The notes under the pieces are model-generated. The model ran no database searches, was not told the origin of the DNA, and saw only the letters and a list, made by a program, of their open reading frames with translations. Shown in pieces: positions 34,624 to 44,528 of a stretch of 64,000 bases of DNA. Origin of the DNA: Bradyrhizobium lupini (GTDB lineage: Bacteria > Pseudomonadota > Alphaproteobacteria > Rhizobiales > Xanthobacteraceae). The stretch spans positions 3,224,001 through 3,288,000 of the forward strand of contig NZ_CP162553.1 of NCBI RefSeq assembly GCF_040939785.1, read 5' to 3'. Made by a program: the position numbers and the translations under genes. Position 1 is the first letter of the stretch. Each line of letters begins with the position of its first letter.

Positions 34624-35643
34624 TTACGCGTCTTCCACGCCTGCTTCATCCGGCGTGAACTCGTACACCGAGCTGCAGAACTCGCAGGTCACGACGACCT
34701 TGTCGTCCTTGACCATCGCGGCACGGTCGTCAGACGAAAAGCTCTTTAGCATCGATGCCACCGCATCGCGCGAGCAGGAGCATTGCGCCTTCAAGGGCAG
34801 CGGATTGAACACGCGCACGCCGCGCTCGTGGAACAGGCGGTAGAGCAGCCGCTCCCCGGACAGCTCCGGATCGATCAGCTCAACGTCTTCGACGGTCTCG
34901 ATCAGCGAGCGTGCCTCGACCCAGGCATCGTCTTCAGCGACGGCGTGCACTTCGACGCCTTCGGGCGCATCGCCGGGATGCAGATCGGCCTGCCGCGCAC
35001 GCTCGGGCGCCTTCGGCAGGAACTGCATCAGCATGCCGCCAGCACGCCAGCGATGCTTGCCGCCGTCGTTCGAACGCCATTCCTCGCCGACAGCGAGACG
35101 CACGCGTGTCGGGATCTGCTCGGAGCGCAGGAAATATTCGTGAGCGGCGTCTTCGAGGCTGCCGCCGTCGAGCGCGACCAGGCCCTGGTAGCGGCTCATG
35201 TCGGGGCCTTGGTCGATGGTCATGGCGAGATGACCGTGGCCCAGCAGCGCGCCGGAATGCGTGCCAGTATCTTTGGCCTCGCCGAGGCGCGCGGCGTCGT
35301 AGCGCGCATAGGCGCGCAGGCGATCCGGCGCCTGATAGTCCACGACCAGGAACGACACCGGACCGTCGGTCTGGGCCTGGAGAATGAAGCGGCCCTCGAA
35401 CTTCAGCGAGGAGCCAAGCAGCGTGGTCAGCACGATGGCCTCGCCGAGCAGCTTGCCGACCGGCGCGGGATAATCGTGCTTGGTCAGGATTTCGTCGAGC
35501 GCCGGACCAAGCCGCACCAGCCGACCGCGCACATCGAGCGCGTCGACCTCGTAAGGCAGCACGGCGTCATCGATCGGAACCGCGGATGGCGCGCGAACCG
35601 GGCCTTCAGGCCCGGTTTTCATATCAGGGGATTGGGAAACCAT
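34624..35643 (-). CDS. hslO: Redox-regulated chaperone Hsp33
   Basis: The product is 339 residues. The zinc-binding redox switch is C-terminal: Cys288 and Cys290 (CSC) plus Cys320 and Cys323 (CEFC). Oxidation of these cysteines releases zinc and activates the holdase against protein aggregation. The body shows VGKLLGEAIVLTTLLGSSLK (about residues 62-81), GPVSFLVVDYQAPDRLRAYA and QGLVALDGGSLEDAAHEYFL. The first 25 residues are a variable extension. It is read toward the apaG end. The argF gene lies on the same strand beyond a 160-base gap with a repeat. Confidence 0.94.
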   Translation of the reverse strand: MVSQSPDMKTGPEGPVRAPSAVPIDDAVLPYEVDALDVRGRLVRLGPALDEILTKHDYPAPVGKLLGEAIVLTTLLGSSLKFEGRFILQAQTDGPVSFLVVDYQAPDRLRAYARYDAARLGEAKDTGTHSGALLGHGHLAMTIDQGPDMSRYQGLVALDGGSLEDAAHEYFLRSEQIPTRVRLAVGEEWRSNDGGKHRWRAGGMLMQFLPKAPERARQADLHPGDAPEGVEVHAVAEDDAWVEARSLIETVEDVELIDPELSGERLLYRLFHERGVRVFNPLPLKAQCSCSRDAVASMLKSFSSDDRAAMVKDDKVVVTCEFCSSVYEFTPDEAGVEDA

Positions 35644-35738
35644 GGCGCTTTATCTGGGGTCGGAAGGCGGAATTGGAAGGGGGTGAGGGCTGGGGTCCGG
35701 AATGCAGAACGGATCGTACGCAAGCAGGGCAAATTCAG

Positions 35739-35766
35739 CGTCGTCCTGGCGAAAGCCAGGACGACG
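35739..35766. repeat. Perfect 12-bp palindrome (family C)
   Basis: CGTCGTCCTGGC and GCCAGGACGACG are exact inverted arms around GAAA. It lies between the argF 3' end and the hslO start. The stable RNA hairpin could end or protect the arg transcript. Confidence 0.75.
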
Positions 35767-35807
35767 ATGAAGACCTACTTCGCCGGCACGGCGGATACCG
35801 GCCCGGA

Positions 35808-36743
35808 TTACTTCACCGCGTCGAAGCACCAGGCCAGAATGCCCTTCTGCGCGTGCAGGCGGTTTTCGGCCTCGTCGAACACGACGGATTGTGGACCGTC
35901 GATCACCTCGTCGGTGACCTCCTCGCCCCGATGGGCGGGCAGGCAGTGCATGAACAGCGCATCCGGCTTGGCAAGCGACATCAGCTGCGCATTGACCTGA
36001 TAGGGCTTGAGCACGTTGTGGCGGTGCTCGCCTTCCTTGTCGCCCATCGACACCCAGGTGTCGGTCACGACACAATCGGCGCCGCGCACGGCGGCTTCGG
36101 CATCCGTGCCGAGCATGATCGGCGCGCCCGTCGCCTTGATGAAGTCGCGCATCGCCTTTTTCGGCGCGAGCTCCGGAGGCGTCGCGACATTGAGCTGGAA
36201 CTTGAAGCGCTCGGCGGCGTGCGCCCAGGAGGCGAGCACGTTGTTGTCGTCGCCGGTCCAGGCCACGGTCTTGCCCTCGATCGGGCCGCGATGTTCCTCG
36301 TAGGTCATGAGGTCCGCCATCACCTGGCAGGGATGCGAGCGGCGCGTCAGGCCGTTGATGACGGGCACGGTGGCGTTTGCCGCAAGCTCCAGCAGCGCAT
36401 CGTGATTGAGAATGCGGATCATGATGGCGTCGACATAGCGCGACAGCACGCGCGCGGTGTCGGCGATGGTCTCGCCGCGGCCGAGCTGCATTTCGGCGCC
36501 GGTGAGCATGATGGGCTCGCCGCCGAGCTGGCGCATGGCGACGTCGAAAGACACCCGCGTCCGCGTCGAGGGGCGCTCGAAGATCATCGCCAGGGTCTTG
36601 CCTTCGAGCGGCCTGACCGGCTGATGCGCCTTCTGCTTCGCCTTCATCGCGGAGGACGCAGCGAGCATGCGCTTGAGCTCCGACAGCGGCAGCTCGTTGA
36701 TATCGAGGAAGTGCTTCGGTGTTTTATCGGGCGACTTGCTCAT
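35808..36743 (-). CDS. argF: Ornithine carbamoyltransferase
   Basis: This 311-residue cytosolic enzyme makes citrulline from ornithine and carbamoyl phosphate in arginine synthesis. The carbamoyl-phosphate loop is [13 protein letters not shown] (about residue 55). HPCQVMADL binds the carbamoyl group, and the ornithine/catalytic stretch is [13 protein letters not shown]. The start is ATG 36743, which overlaps the argD stop (TGATG) and implies translational coupling. The frame is open far upstream inside argD but that part is not protein-like. Confidence 0.95.
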   Translation of the reverse strand: MSKSPDKTPKHFLDINELPLSELKRMLAASSAMKAKQKAHQPVRPLEGKTLAMIFERPSTRTRVSFDVAMRQLGGEPIMLTGAEMQLGRGETIADTARVLSRYVDAIMIRILNHDALLELAANATVPVINGLTRRSHPCQVMADLMTYEEHRGPIEGKTVAWTGDDNNVLASWAHAAERFKFQLNVATPPELAPKKAMRDFIKATGAPIMLGTDAEAAVRGADCVVTDTWVSMGDKEGEHRHNVLKPYQVNAQLMSLAKPDALFMHCLPAHRGEEVTDEVIDGPQSVVFDEAENRLHAQKGILAWCFDAVK

Positions 36744-37945
36744 CAGCTTGCCGCCCGCTTGTTGCCGGACAACGCGGTGCAGGCGCGCTCGAGCCGCCCG
36801 ACGCTGTCCTCGATCTCGGCTTCGGTGACGATCAAAGGCGGCAGGAAACGCACGACATTGTCGCCGGCACCGACGGTGAGCAGCTTTTGGTCGCGCAAGG
36901 CTGCAACGAGATCGCCGGAGGGCACCACGGCCTTGATGCCGATCAGGAGGCCCTCGCCGCGCACTTCGCTGACGACATCGCCGTGTCGGTCGATCACGGA
37001 GGCGAGCTTCTGCTTGAGCAGCAGCGACATCCTCTGCACGTGGTCGAAGAAGCCGGGCTTGAGCATGACGTCGAGCACGGCGTTCGCAGCCGCGATCGCG
37101 AGCGGATTGCCCCCGAAGGTCGAGCCGTGCGAGCCCGGCGTCATGCCGGACGCCGCTTCCGCGGTCGCAAGGCAGGCGCCGATCGGGAAGCCGCCGCCGA
37201 GCGCCTTGGCCAGCGACATCACGTCGGGTTCGACGCCAAGGCGGCGGTACGCGAACAGATCGCCGGTGCGGCCCATGCCGGTCTGCACCTCGTCGAAGGC
37301 GAGCAACAGACCCTTCTCGTCGCAGAGCTGGCGCAACGCCCTCAGGAAGGCGGGCGTTGCCGAACGCACACCGCCCTCGCCCTGGATCGGCTCGATCAGG
37401 ATGCCGGCGGTCTGCGGACCGATTGCCTTTTTCACGGCATCGAGATCGCCATGCGCAACCTGGTCGAAGCCCTCCATCGGAGGGCCGAAACCTTCGAGAT
37501 ATTTTGCCGATCCCGTTGCGGCCAGCGTCGCCAGCGTGCGGCCATGGAAGGCGCCTTCGAAGGTGATCATGCGATAGCGGTCGGGATGACCCTTTGCGGC
37601 GTGATAACGGCGCACGACCTTGATCACGCATTCCAGCGCTTCGGCGCCGGAATTGCAGAAGAACACGAAATCCGCGAAACTTTCATTGCACAGGCGCGCG
37701 GCGAGCTTTTCGCCGTCCGGGCTCTGGAACAGATCTGACATGTGCCAGAGCTTGGTGGCCTGCTCCTGCAACGCCGCGACCAGCGCCGGATGGGCATGGC
37801 CGAGCGCATTCACCGCCACCCCGGAGGTGAAATCGAGATAGCGCTCGCCATTGGTCGCGATCAGCCAGCAGCCTTCGCCACGCTCGAAACCAAGGTCGGA
37901 CCTGGCGAAAACGGGGAGCAAATGCGGCGCTGCGCTGTTAGTCAT
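36743..37945 (-). CDS. argD: Acetylornithine aminotransferase
   Basis: This 400-residue class III PLP aminotransferase converts N-acetylglutamate semialdehyde to acetylornithine. It may also serve in lysine synthesis. Visible signs are [20 protein letters not shown] for phosphate binding, [39 protein letters not shown] with the PLP Asp, and [17 protein letters not shown] with the Schiff-base Lys. I chose ATG 37945 ([15 protein letters not shown]). The frame is open to 38044 but those residues lie in the upstream leader. It precedes argF in a coupled pair. Confidence 0.95.
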   Translation of the reverse strand: MTNSAAPHLLPVFARSDLGFERGEGCWLIATNGERYLDFTSGVAVNALGHAHPALVAALQEQATKLWHMSDLFQSPDGEKLAARLCNESFADFVFFCNSGAEALECVIKVVRRYHAAKGHPDRYRMITFEGAFHGRTLATLAATGSAKYLEGFGPPMEGFDQVAHGDLDAVKKAIGPQTAGILIEPIQGEGGVRSATPAFLRALRQLCDEKGLLLAFDEVQTGMGRTGDLFAYRRLGVEPDVMSLAKALGGGFPIGACLATAEAASGMTPGSHGSTFGGNPLAIAAANAVLDVMLKPGFFDHVQRMSLLLKQKLASVIDRHGDVVSEVRGEGLLIGIKAVVPSGDLVAALRDQKLLTVGAGDNVVRFLPPLIVTEAEIEDSVGRLERACTALSGNKRAAS

Positions 37946-38400
37946 GATGGTCACTTGAATGTTGCGGACGGAGTGAGCGTGCATTGCGCAACGCACCATC
38001 GACCGGCCCGGAAAACGAAACGTGCCGCCTCTTGAGGGCGGCACGTGCGACTATCTTAGGCCTGGTGAAACGGGTGTCAATGCCGCCCGGAAAGCCTCGC
38101 GAAACGCTGAATCCGTAGTCTTGCGGTGCCGATTTTGCGGGATTTGGCCACGGAACATGTGGAAGCGAGTCGGCGGACTCTTGCGCGGGAGTCACGCCAT
38201 ATTGTAGCGTTTGGATTGTCAGATACGACATCTCGTGCAGTGGTTCTGATCTTTAAGTCCTTATGTACCGGCGTAAACGTTCGGGCGTTCAAGACGCGCC
38301 CGGCGAGCCTTAAGGGATTCTGGCGGCACGGGTTTTTGAAGGCTTAGGCATTCGCTGCGAGGCCCCAGGATGGCTGGCGCGCAGCGAGGGAAAGGGTGCA
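37946..38400. promoter_or_regulatory. 455-base divergent region between argD and gcrA, with a GANTC cluster
   Basis: It must hold both promoters. At 38021-38047 there is a strong hairpin (CGTGCCGCC and GGCGGCACG arms) in the argD leader. Five GANTC sites, the CcrM methylation sequence, occur at 38109, 38167, 38176, 38189 and 38316, three of them within 27 bases. AGTCCTTATGTACC near 38257 is an AT-richer stretch. No ORF with family similarity was seen. Confidence 0.55.
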
Positions 38401-38913
38401 ATGACGGTTTTGACCTGGTCCGATGATCGCGTCGAGCAGCTGAAAAAGCTCTGGGAGGCCGGACTTTCGGCCAGCCAGATCGCGGCGGAGCTCGGCAATG
38501 TGACCCGCAATGCCGTGATCGGCAAAGTGCACAGGCTCGGCCTTTCGGGCCGCGCCAAGAGCCCATCATCGGCAGCGCCGCGGCCGCGCAAGGCGCGCCC
38601 CGCGCAGCACATGATGCGGGTGAGCCGCCCGATCTCGCGCGGCAACACCGCGCTGGCGCAGGCCTTCGAGGTGGAGGCTGAGCCGGATCCGGTCACCTAT
38701 GACAACGTGGTGCCGATGAGCCAGCGGCTGTCGCTGCTGGAATTGAACGAGGCGACCTGCCACTGGCCGGTCGGCGATCCCTCGAGCCCGGACTTCTTCT
38801 TCTGCGGTGGAAGGGCGCTGTCCGGACTGCCCTATTGCGCCCAGCACTCGCGCGTTGCGTACCAGCCGGCGTCGGATCGGCGCCGCGCACCGGTGAAGCC
38901 GGGTCCGCGGTAA
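38401..38913 (+). CDS. gcrA: GcrA-family cell-cycle regulator
   Basis: This 170-residue regulator works with sigma-70 RNA polymerase at promoters containing methylated GANTC sites. The N-terminal DNA-binding domain is WSDDRVEQLKKLWEAGLSAS then NVTRNAVIGKVHRLGLSGR (residues about 6-50). A basic, Pro-rich linker follows. The C-terminal sigma-contacting domain is LLELNEATCHWPVGDPSSPD to ALSGLPYCAQHSRVAYQP, with conserved Cys and His residues. The ATG at 38401 is the family start. GANTC sites cluster upstream, consistent with autoregulation. Confidence 0.94.
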   Translation: MTVLTWSDDRVEQLKKLWEAGLSASQIAAELGNVTRNAVIGKVHRLGLSGRAKSPSSAAPRPRKARPAQHMMRVSRPISRGNTALAQAFEVEAEPDPVTYDNVVPMSQRLSLLELNEATCHWPVGDPSSPDFFFCGGRALSGLPYCAQHSRVAYQPASDRRRAPVKPGPR

Positions 38914-38954
38914 TCACGGCAAGTCGTCGCGCGAAGACGATTCAACAATTTCAG

Positions 38955-39116
38955 CGTCGTCCCGGCCTAGTGCGCAATTGCGCACGGGGGCCGGGACCCA
39001 TACTCCGAGCACGCAATAATCGTGCGGAAGGGGTCACTCCGAGTCTTCGCCAAACCACGTTCGGTGGTTATGGGCCCGGATCAGCGCTCGCTTCGCTCGC
39101 TTGTCCGGGACGACGG
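38955..39116. repeat. Intergenic paired palindromic repeat, 162 bp (family B)
   Basis: It starts CGTCGTCCCGGCC and ends GGGACGACGG, with an inner palindrome GTGCGCAATTGCGCAC on the left and GGGCCCGGATCAGCGCTCGC on the right. The layout and length match 5657-5821. It sits between the gcrA end and the phoB end, which converge. Confidence 0.78.
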
Positions 39117-39159
39117 CTGAGAATGCAGGGACAACTCGCCAACAAACAAGCCTGCAACC

Positions 39160-39866
39160 CTACACCTGCTCCGCCTTGGCAAACCGATCATCCAGCGCGT
39201 AGCCGGCGCCGCGGACGGTGCGGATCGGGTCCTGCTCGCGGCCGAGATTGAGCAGCTTGCGCAGGCGGCCGATATGCACGTCGACGGTGCGCTCGTCGAT
39301 ATAGATGTCGCGACCCCAGACGCTGTCGAGCAGTTGCTCGCGCGAGAACACGCGCCCCGGATGCTCCAGGAAGAACTCCAGCAGGCGATATTCGGTCGGA
39401 CCGAGATCGATCGGCCGGCCCGAGCGCGCCACGCGGCGCTTGTCGCGGTCGAGCTCGATGTCGCCAAAGCAAGCACCGTCGCGAGCCGCTCCGGGCTTGC
39501 GCGCCGCAGCAGGCCTTTCACGCGCGCCAGCAGCTCCGGCACCGAGAACGGCTTGACGATGTAATCGTCGGCGCCGGTCGCAAGACCCCGCACCCGCTCG
39601 CTCTCCTCGCCGCGCGCGGTGAGCATGATGATCGGGAGCTGCTTGGTCTCGGGACGGGTGCGAAGCCGCCGGCACAATTCGATGCCTGACAGGCCCGGCA
39701 GCATCCAGTCGAGCACGATCAGATCGGGGATGTGCTCCTTGAGGCGGGTGTCGGCGTCGTCGCCGCGCATCACCGTCTCGACGTCATAGCCGTCGCCTTC
39801 GAGGTTGTAGCGGAGAAGCTCGGTCAGGGCTTCCTCGTCCTCAACCACCATAATGCGTGCGCCCAT
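39160..39866 (-). pseudogene. phoB: Phosphate response regulator PhoB, frameshifted
   Basis: This OmpR-type response regulator activates phosphate-starvation genes. The receiver domain (residues 1-120) is intact, with the acidic triad VVEDEE, the phosphorylated Asp53 in LIVLDWMLPG, and the Lys of DDYIVKPFS. The winged-helix DNA-binding half (FGDIELDRDKRRVARSGRP, GPTEYRLLEFFLEHPG, DERTVDVHIGRLRKLLN, VRGAGYALDD) is intact but in another frame. One missing base near 39465-39475, possibly in a short T-run (GCTTTGG), joins them. All partners in the locus are intact, so an assembly indel is as likely as a real mutation. As written, the protein would lose DNA binding. Confidence 0.88.
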
Positions 39867-39888
39867 CGGGTCGTCGCTCCCTAAGTCT

Positions 39889-40605
39889 TCAGGTGTTCGG
39901 TACCGTGTTGGCGAAGGTCGTCATGTCGCCCTTCGGCCGCTTGTCGGTGATGGCCTGGCCCTCGATCATGTAGAACACGGTCTCGGCGATGTTGGTGGCG
40001 TGGTCGCCGATCCGCTCGATGTTCTTGGCGCAGAACATCAGATGGATGCAGAACGAGATGTTGCGCGGATCCTCCATCATGTAGGTGAGGAGCTCGCGGA
40101 ACAGCGAGGTGCAGATGGCGTCGACCTCCTCGTCGCCCTTCCAGACCGCCATCGCCGCCGGCAGATCATGCGCGGCATAGGCGTCCAGCACCGACTTGAC
40201 CTGCTGCTGCACGAGGTCGGTCATGTGCTCGAGGCCGCGGAACAGCTTGAGCGGATGGAAGTCCGTCTCCAGCGCCGCGACGCGCTTGCCCATGTTCTTG
40301 GCGAGGTCGCCGATGCGCTCGAGATCGGTCGCGACGCGCATGGCGCCGACGATCTCGCGCAGATCGACCGCCATCGGCTGGCGGCGGGCGATGGTGAGCA
40401 CCGCACGCTCCTCGATGCGCTTCTGCAGCGCGTCGAGCTCGGTGTCGATGGCGACGACGCGCTGGCCGAGCGGGACGTCGCGGCGGATCAGCGCGTCGAC
40501 GGACTCGACGATCATGCGCTCGGCGATGCCGCCCATCTCGGCGACCAGGCGAGTGAGTTCCTGGAGGTCGGTGTCGAAAGCCTTTGCGGTATGTTCAGAA
40601 CCCAT
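39889..40605 (-). CDS. phoU: Phosphate-signalling protein PhoU
   Basis: This 238-residue all-alpha cytosolic protein has two three-helix-bundle repeats. Each carries the metal-cluster motif: ERIGDLAKNMGKR (about residue 96) and ERIGDHATNIAE (about 197), the E/DxxxD signature of PhoU. It dampens PhoR-PhoB signalling when phosphate is ample and restrains Pst transport. It lies ten bases after pstB and just before phoB in the same direction, as is usual in alphaproteobacteria. Confidence 0.95.
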   Translation of the reverse strand: MGSEHTAKAFDTDLQELTRLVAEMGGIAERMIVESVDALIRRDVPLGQRVVAIDTELDALQKRIEERAVLTIARRQPMAVDLREIVGAMRVATDLERIGDLAKNMGKRVAALETDFHPLKLFRGLEHMTDLVQQQVKSVLDAYAAHDLPAAMAVWKGDEEVDAICTSLFRELLTYMMEDPRNISFCIHLMFCAKNIERIGDHATNIAETVFYMIEGQAITDKRPKGDMTTFANTVPNT

Positions 40606-40615
40606 GTCGCGTCTC

Positions 40616-41437
40616 CTAGCCGAACCGGCCGGTGATGTAATCCTGCGTGCGCCGATCTGACGGCGACGTGAAGATCTTGCTGGTGTCGTCGAACTCTATC
40701 AGCTCGCCGAGATACATGAAGGCGGTCTTGTCGGAGACGCGCGCCGCCTGTTGCATGTTGTGGGTGACGATAGCGATCGTGTAATCCTCGGACAGCTCCT
40801 GGATCAGCTCCTCGACCTTGGCGGTCGAGATCGGGTCGAGCGCCGAACAGGGTTCGTCGAACAGGATCACCTCGGGCCGCACCGCGACGGTGCGGGCGAT
40901 GCAGAGGCGCTGCTGCTGGCCGCCGGAGAGCGACAGGCCGGAGGCGTTGAGCTTGTCCTTGACCTCGTTCCACAGCGCGCCGCCGCGCAGCGCCTTCTCG
41001 ACGCGGCCGTCCATCTCGGACTTCGAGATCTTCTCATAGAGACGGATGCCGAACGCGATGTTCTCGTAGATCGTCATCGGGAACGGCGTCGGCTTCTGGA
41101 ACACCATGCCGACGCGGGCGCGCAGCAAATTGAGGTCCAGCCTGGGGTCGAGGATGTTGGTCTGATCGAGCATCAGCTGACCGGTGGCGCGCTGGCCGGG
41201 ATAGAGGTCGTACATCCGGTTGAAGATGCGCAGCAGGGTCGACTTGCCGCAGCCCGACGGTCCGATGAACGCCGTAACGCGGTTGGCGCCGAGCGTCAGG
41301 TTGATGTTCTTCAGCGCATGGTGCTCGCCGTAATAGAAGTTCAGGTTACGCACGGTCACCTTCGGGGGCGCCTCGGGCAGCACCGCCGCGTGCGGCAGTC
41401 CACCGGACGCGCTCATCGACACGGAAAGATCACTCAT
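40616..41437 (-). CDS. pstB: Phosphate ABC transporter ATP-binding protein
   Basis: This 273-residue ATPase powers high-affinity phosphate import. Walker A is GPSGCGKST (residues 59-67), with the PstB-typical Q-loop [13 protein letters not shown], signature [13 protein letters not shown] and Walker [14 protein letters not shown]. The switch His is in [11 protein letters not shown]. The N terminus carries about 25 extra residues before the domain. Its ATG overlaps the pstA stop (ATGA). Confidence 0.96.
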   Translation of the reverse strand: MSDLSVSMSASGGLPHAAVLPEAPPKVTVRNLNFYYGEHHALKNINLTLGANRVTAFIGPSGCGKSTLLRIFNRMYDLYPGQRATGQLMLDQTNILDPRLDLNLLRARVGMVFQKPTPFPMTIYENIAFGIRLYEKISKSEMDGRVEKALRGGALWNEVKDKLNASGLSLSGGQQQRLCIARTVAVRPEVILFDEPCSALDPISTAKVEELIQELSEDYTIAIVTHNMQQAARVSDKTAFMYLGELIEFDDTSKIFTSPSDRRTQDYITGRFG

Positions 41438-42279
41438 TTTGCGGTCCTCTCGGCGCCAAGGATGCGCGCGAAAATATTAAGGGCAAGAACGGTCAGGGTG
41501 ATGAGCAGCGCCCCGCTCCAGGCCAACTGCTTCCAATAGGCATAGGGGCTCTGCACGAAGTTGTTGATGGTCACAGGCAGGTTCGCCATCGTCTTGTTCA
41601 GGCCGAGGCTGAAGAACTGGTTCGATAGCGCGGTGAACAGCAGCGGCGCGGTTTCACCGGCGACGCGAGCGGTCGCGAGCAGCACGCCGGTGATGAGACC
41701 CGATCGGGCAGCCCGATAAGCGATCCGCTTGATCACCAGCGAACGCGGCAGGCCGAGCGCCGAGGCCGCCTCGCGCAACGCGTTCGGCACCAGCAGCAGC
41801 ATGTCCTCGGTCGTGCGCAGCACCACCGGGATCACGATGACCGCGAGGGCGAGCGAGCCTGCGATCGCCGAGAAGCCGCGCATCGGCACCACCACGGCGC
41901 CGTAGATGAACAGGCCGATGATGATCGAGGGCGCCGAGAGCAGGATGTCGTTGATGAAGCGGATCACCGAGGTCAGCCGGTCGTTGCGGCCGTATTCGGC
42001 GAGATAGGTGCCGGCGAACATGCCGAGCGGCGCGCCGATGCCGACGCCGATCACGGTCATGATCAGCGAGCCGACGATGGCGTTGAGCAGACCGCCCTCG
42101 TTCGATCCCGGTGGCGGCGTGTTCTCGGTGAACAGCTGGACATTGAGTCCCGCCAGCCCGTTGTAGAGCAGCGTGATCAGGATCAGCGCGAGCCAGGTGA
42201 CGCCGAAGGCGGTTGCGGCGATGCAGAGCCCGCGGACGACGATGTCCTTGCGGCGTCGGCGTGAATAGATCGGATTCAT
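41434..42279 (-). CDS. pstA: Phosphate ABC transporter permease PstA
   Basis: This 281-residue inner-membrane permease has about six helices. The cytoplasmic docking loop appears as [20 protein letters not shown] (EAA motif), and [16 protein letters not shown] is the typical PstA C-terminal segment. Its partner is PstC, encoded 4 bases upstream. The C terminus overlaps the pstB start by four bases, so stoichiometry is likely set by translational coupling. Confidence 0.95.
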   Translation of the reverse strand: MNPIYSRRRRKDIVVRGLCIAATAFGVTWLALILITLLYNGLAGLNVQLFTENTPPPGSNEGGLLNAIVGSLIMTVIGVGIGAPLGMFAGTYLAEYGRNDRLTSVIRFINDILLSAPSIIIGLFIYGAVVVPMRGFSAIAGSLALAVIVIPVVLRTTEDMLLLVPNALREAASALGLPRSLVIKRIAYRAARSGLITGVLLATARVAGETAPLLFTALSNQFFSLGLNKTMANLPVTINNFVQSPYAYWKQLAWSGALLITLTVLALNIFARILGAERTAK

Positions 42280-42283
42280 GGCG

Positions 42284-43300
42284 CTAATTCCCCGCCTTCT
42301 TTTCCAGCCGCATCAGCATCAGCCGCGCCGCTGCGAGCACGAAGAAGGTCAGAACGAACAGCAGGAGGCCGAGCAGGATCAGGCCGGATTGGTGCAGGCC
42401 GTCGCTCTCGGCGAACTCGGATGCGATCGCCGCCGAGATCGTGGTGCCCGGCGCAAAGATCGATGACGAGATCCGGAACGAGTTGCCGATGATGAAGGTC
42501 ACCGCCATGGTCTCGCCGAGCGCGCGGCCCAGCGCCAGCATGATGCCGCCGATGACGCCGACCCGGGTGTAGGGGATCACCACGCTGCGGACGACTTCCC
42601 ATGTGGTGCAGCCGACGCCGTAGGCGGCTTCCTTCAGGACCGGAGGCACCGTCTTGAACACGTCGACCGAGATCGAGGTGATGAAGGGCAGCACCATGAT
42701 GGCAAGGATCAGCGCGGCATTGAACAGGCTGAGATAGGACGGGGGACCTGCGAAGATCGCGCCCAGCACGGGAACGCCGTCGAAGATCTTGATCATGAAG
42801 GGCTGGAACGTGTTGGCCAGGAACGGACCCAACACGAAGAAGCCCCACATGCCGTAGATGATCGAGGGAATACCGGCGAGCAGCTCGATTGCCATGCCGA
42901 TCGGGCGGCGCAGCCCTTGCGGGCAGAGCTCGGTGAGGAAGATCGCAATGCCGAGACCCACGGGAATGGCGATCAGCATCGCGATGAAGGAGGTGACGAG
43001 CGTGCCGTACATCGGCCCGAGCGCGCCGAGCACCGGCGGATCTGCGGAGGGCGCCCAGCGCTGCGTCCACAGGAAGGAGACGCCGTATTCTTTCATCGCC
43101 GGGAAAGCGCCGACGATCAGCGAAATGATGATGCCGCCGAGGATCAGAAGCACCGAGATCGCGGAGAGCCGCGTAATCCAGTAGAAGGTAACGTCGCCGA
43201 GCTTGAACGCGCTCAAGGCCTTGGCGCGGTCATACGGTCCGGCGTCGTCGATTACATCGCTCTGAACGGCCATCTCTGCCACGCCGATCCCCTGTACCAA
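42284..43300 (-). CDS. pstC: Phosphate ABC transporter permease PstC
   Basis: The product is 338 residues with about six to seven membrane helices. Conserved PstC stretches are [40 protein letters not shown] and [20 protein letters not shown], followed by [18 protein letters not shown]. It forms the channel with PstA. Two ATGs are possible, 43300 or 43273 ([10 protein letters not shown]). It is separated from pstS by a strong palindrome, so it may have lower expression than pstS. Confidence 0.94.
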   Translation of the reverse strand: MVQGIGVAEMAVQSDVIDDAGPYDRAKALSAFKLGDVTFYWITRLSAISVLLILGGIIISLIVGAFPAMKEYGVSFLWTQRWAPSADPPVLGALGPMYGTLVTSFIAMLIAIPVGLGIAIFLTELCPQGLRRPIGMAIELLAGIPSIIYGMWGFFVLGPFLANTFQPFMIKIFDGVPVLGAIFAGPPSYLSLFNAALILAIMVLPFITSISVDVFKTVPPVLKEAAYGVGCTTWEVVRSVVIPYTRVGVIGGIMLALGRALGETMAVTFIIGNSFRISSSIFAPGTTISAAIASEFAESDGLHQSGLILLGLLLFVLTFFVLAAARLMLMRLEKKAGN

Positions 43301-43324
43301 ATAGTATACGTTTTTTGTTGGTCC

Positions 43325-43358
43325 GTGCCCCGGATGTAGCGCAGCGCATCCGGGGCAC
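43325..43358. repeat. Palindrome between pstS and pstC
   Basis: GTGCCCCGGATG and CATCCGGGGCAC are perfect 12-base arms around TAGCGCAGCG. It lies just after the pstS stop and before pstC. In mRNA it would be a stable stem that can stabilise pstS mRNA or reduce read-through. The core CCGGATG/CATCCGG also occurs at 60282-60358. Confidence 0.75.
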
Positions 43359-43371
43359 GAGCGTCGCGAAC

Positions 43372-44385
43372 CTAGCTCTTGATGTCGGCAGCCCAGGTCT
43401 TCTCGATCAGCTGAACGACCGGATCCGGCATCGGGATGTAGTCGAGCTCTTCAGCCGCCTTGCCGCCGCTCTTGAAGGCCCAGCGGAAGAACTTGATGGC
43501 TTCCTGCGAGGCCGCCTTGTCGGTGGCGTCCTTGTGCATGAGGATGAAGGTCGCCGCCGTGATCGGCCAGGATTTCTCGCCGGGCTGGTCGGTCAGGATG
43601 ACGTAGTAGCCGGGAGCCTTGGCCCAGTCGGCGTTGGAGGCGGCCGCCTGGAAGGCTTCGACGGTGGGCTGCACAGGCTTGCCGGCCTTGTTGATGAGAC
43701 CGGTGTAGGTCAGCTTGTTCTGCTTGGCATAGGCGTACTCGACATAGCCAATCGAGTTCTTGGTCTGGCTGATGTTGCCGGACACGCCTTCATTGCCCTT
43801 GGCGCCGACGCCGACCGGCCACTCGACCGCGGTACCCTCACCGACCTTGCTCTTCCAATCCGCGCTGGCCTTGGCGAGGTAGTTGGTGAAGTTGAAGGTG
43901 GTGCCCGAACCGTCCGAACGGCGGACCACGGTGATGGCCTCCGAGGGCAGCTTCACGTTCGGGTTGAGCTTCTTGATCGCGGCGTCGTCCCATTTGGTGA
44001 TCTTGCCGAGATAGATGCTGGCCAGCGTCTCGCCGTCGAACACCAGTTCACCGGGCTTCACGCCCTCGATGTTGACGACGGGCACGATGGCACCCATCAC
44101 CATCGGCCACTGGACGAGGCCGTCCTTCTCGAGCTGCTCGGCCTTGAGCGGCGCATCGCTGGCGCCGAAGGTCACGGTCTTGGCCTGGATCTGCTTAATG
44201 CCGCCGCCGGAGCCGATCGACTGGTAGTTCAGACCGTTGCCGGTCTCCTTCTTGTAGGCGTCGGCCCATTTGGAATAGATCGGGAACGGGAACGTCGCGC
44301 CGGCTCCGGTGATGTCGGCAGCAAAGGCCGCCGTCGTCGATGCGGCGACCATGCCAGCAGCGACGAGTGTTTTGAGGAAATTCAT
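43372..44385 (-). CDS. pstS: Periplasmic phosphate-binding protein
   Basis: The product is 337 residues. A signal peptide ([22 protein letters not shown]) precedes [20 protein letters not shown], the family start. Phosphate contacts are seen in [13 protein letters not shown] (the T/SGS loop), FGASDAPL and [16 protein letters not shown]. It binds phosphate for PstCA. I chose ATG 44385, although ATG 44397 is also possible. A Pho box lies about 100 bases upstream. Confidence 0.95.
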   Translation of the reverse strand: MNFLKTLVAAGMVAASTTAAFAADITGAGATFPFPIYSKWADAYKKETGNGLNYQSIGSGGGIKQIQAKTVTFGASDAPLKAEQLEKDGLVQWPMVMGAIVPVVNIEGVKPGELVFDGETLASIYLGKITKWDDAAIKKLNPNVKLPSEAITVVRRSDGSGTTFNFTNYLAKASADWKSKVGEGTAVEWPVGVGAKGNEGVSGNISQTKNSIGYVEYAYAKQNKLTYTGLINKAGKPVQPTVEAFQAAASNADWAKAPGYYVILTDQPGEKSWPITAATFILMHKDATDKAASQEAIKFFRWAFKSGGKAAEELDYIPMPDPVVQLIEKTWAADIKS

Positions 44386-44484
44386 GCTGGTCTCCATACA
44401 GGGGAGCGAAGCGCCATCCGCGCCCGATCGCGCTCCCCGTGCCGCCCCTTTAGGAGCGGACAGCTGAGCTTTTACGAAGGTTTG

Positions 44485-44502
44485 GTGACAGTCGGATGAC
44501 AG
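44485..44502 (-). promoter_or_regulatory. Pho box (PhoB-binding site) before pstS
   Basis: The minus strand reads CTGTCATCCGACTGTCAC, two CTGTCA-type direct repeats spaced by four bases. This is the standard PhoB operator with one base off the consensus in the second half. It lies about 100 bases before the pstS start, between phoR and pstS, so pstS-pstCAB-phoU is probably induced by PhoB on phosphate limitation. Confidence 0.9.
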
Positions 44503-44528
44503 TGTTAAGCAGCTGAAATCGCTGGAAT

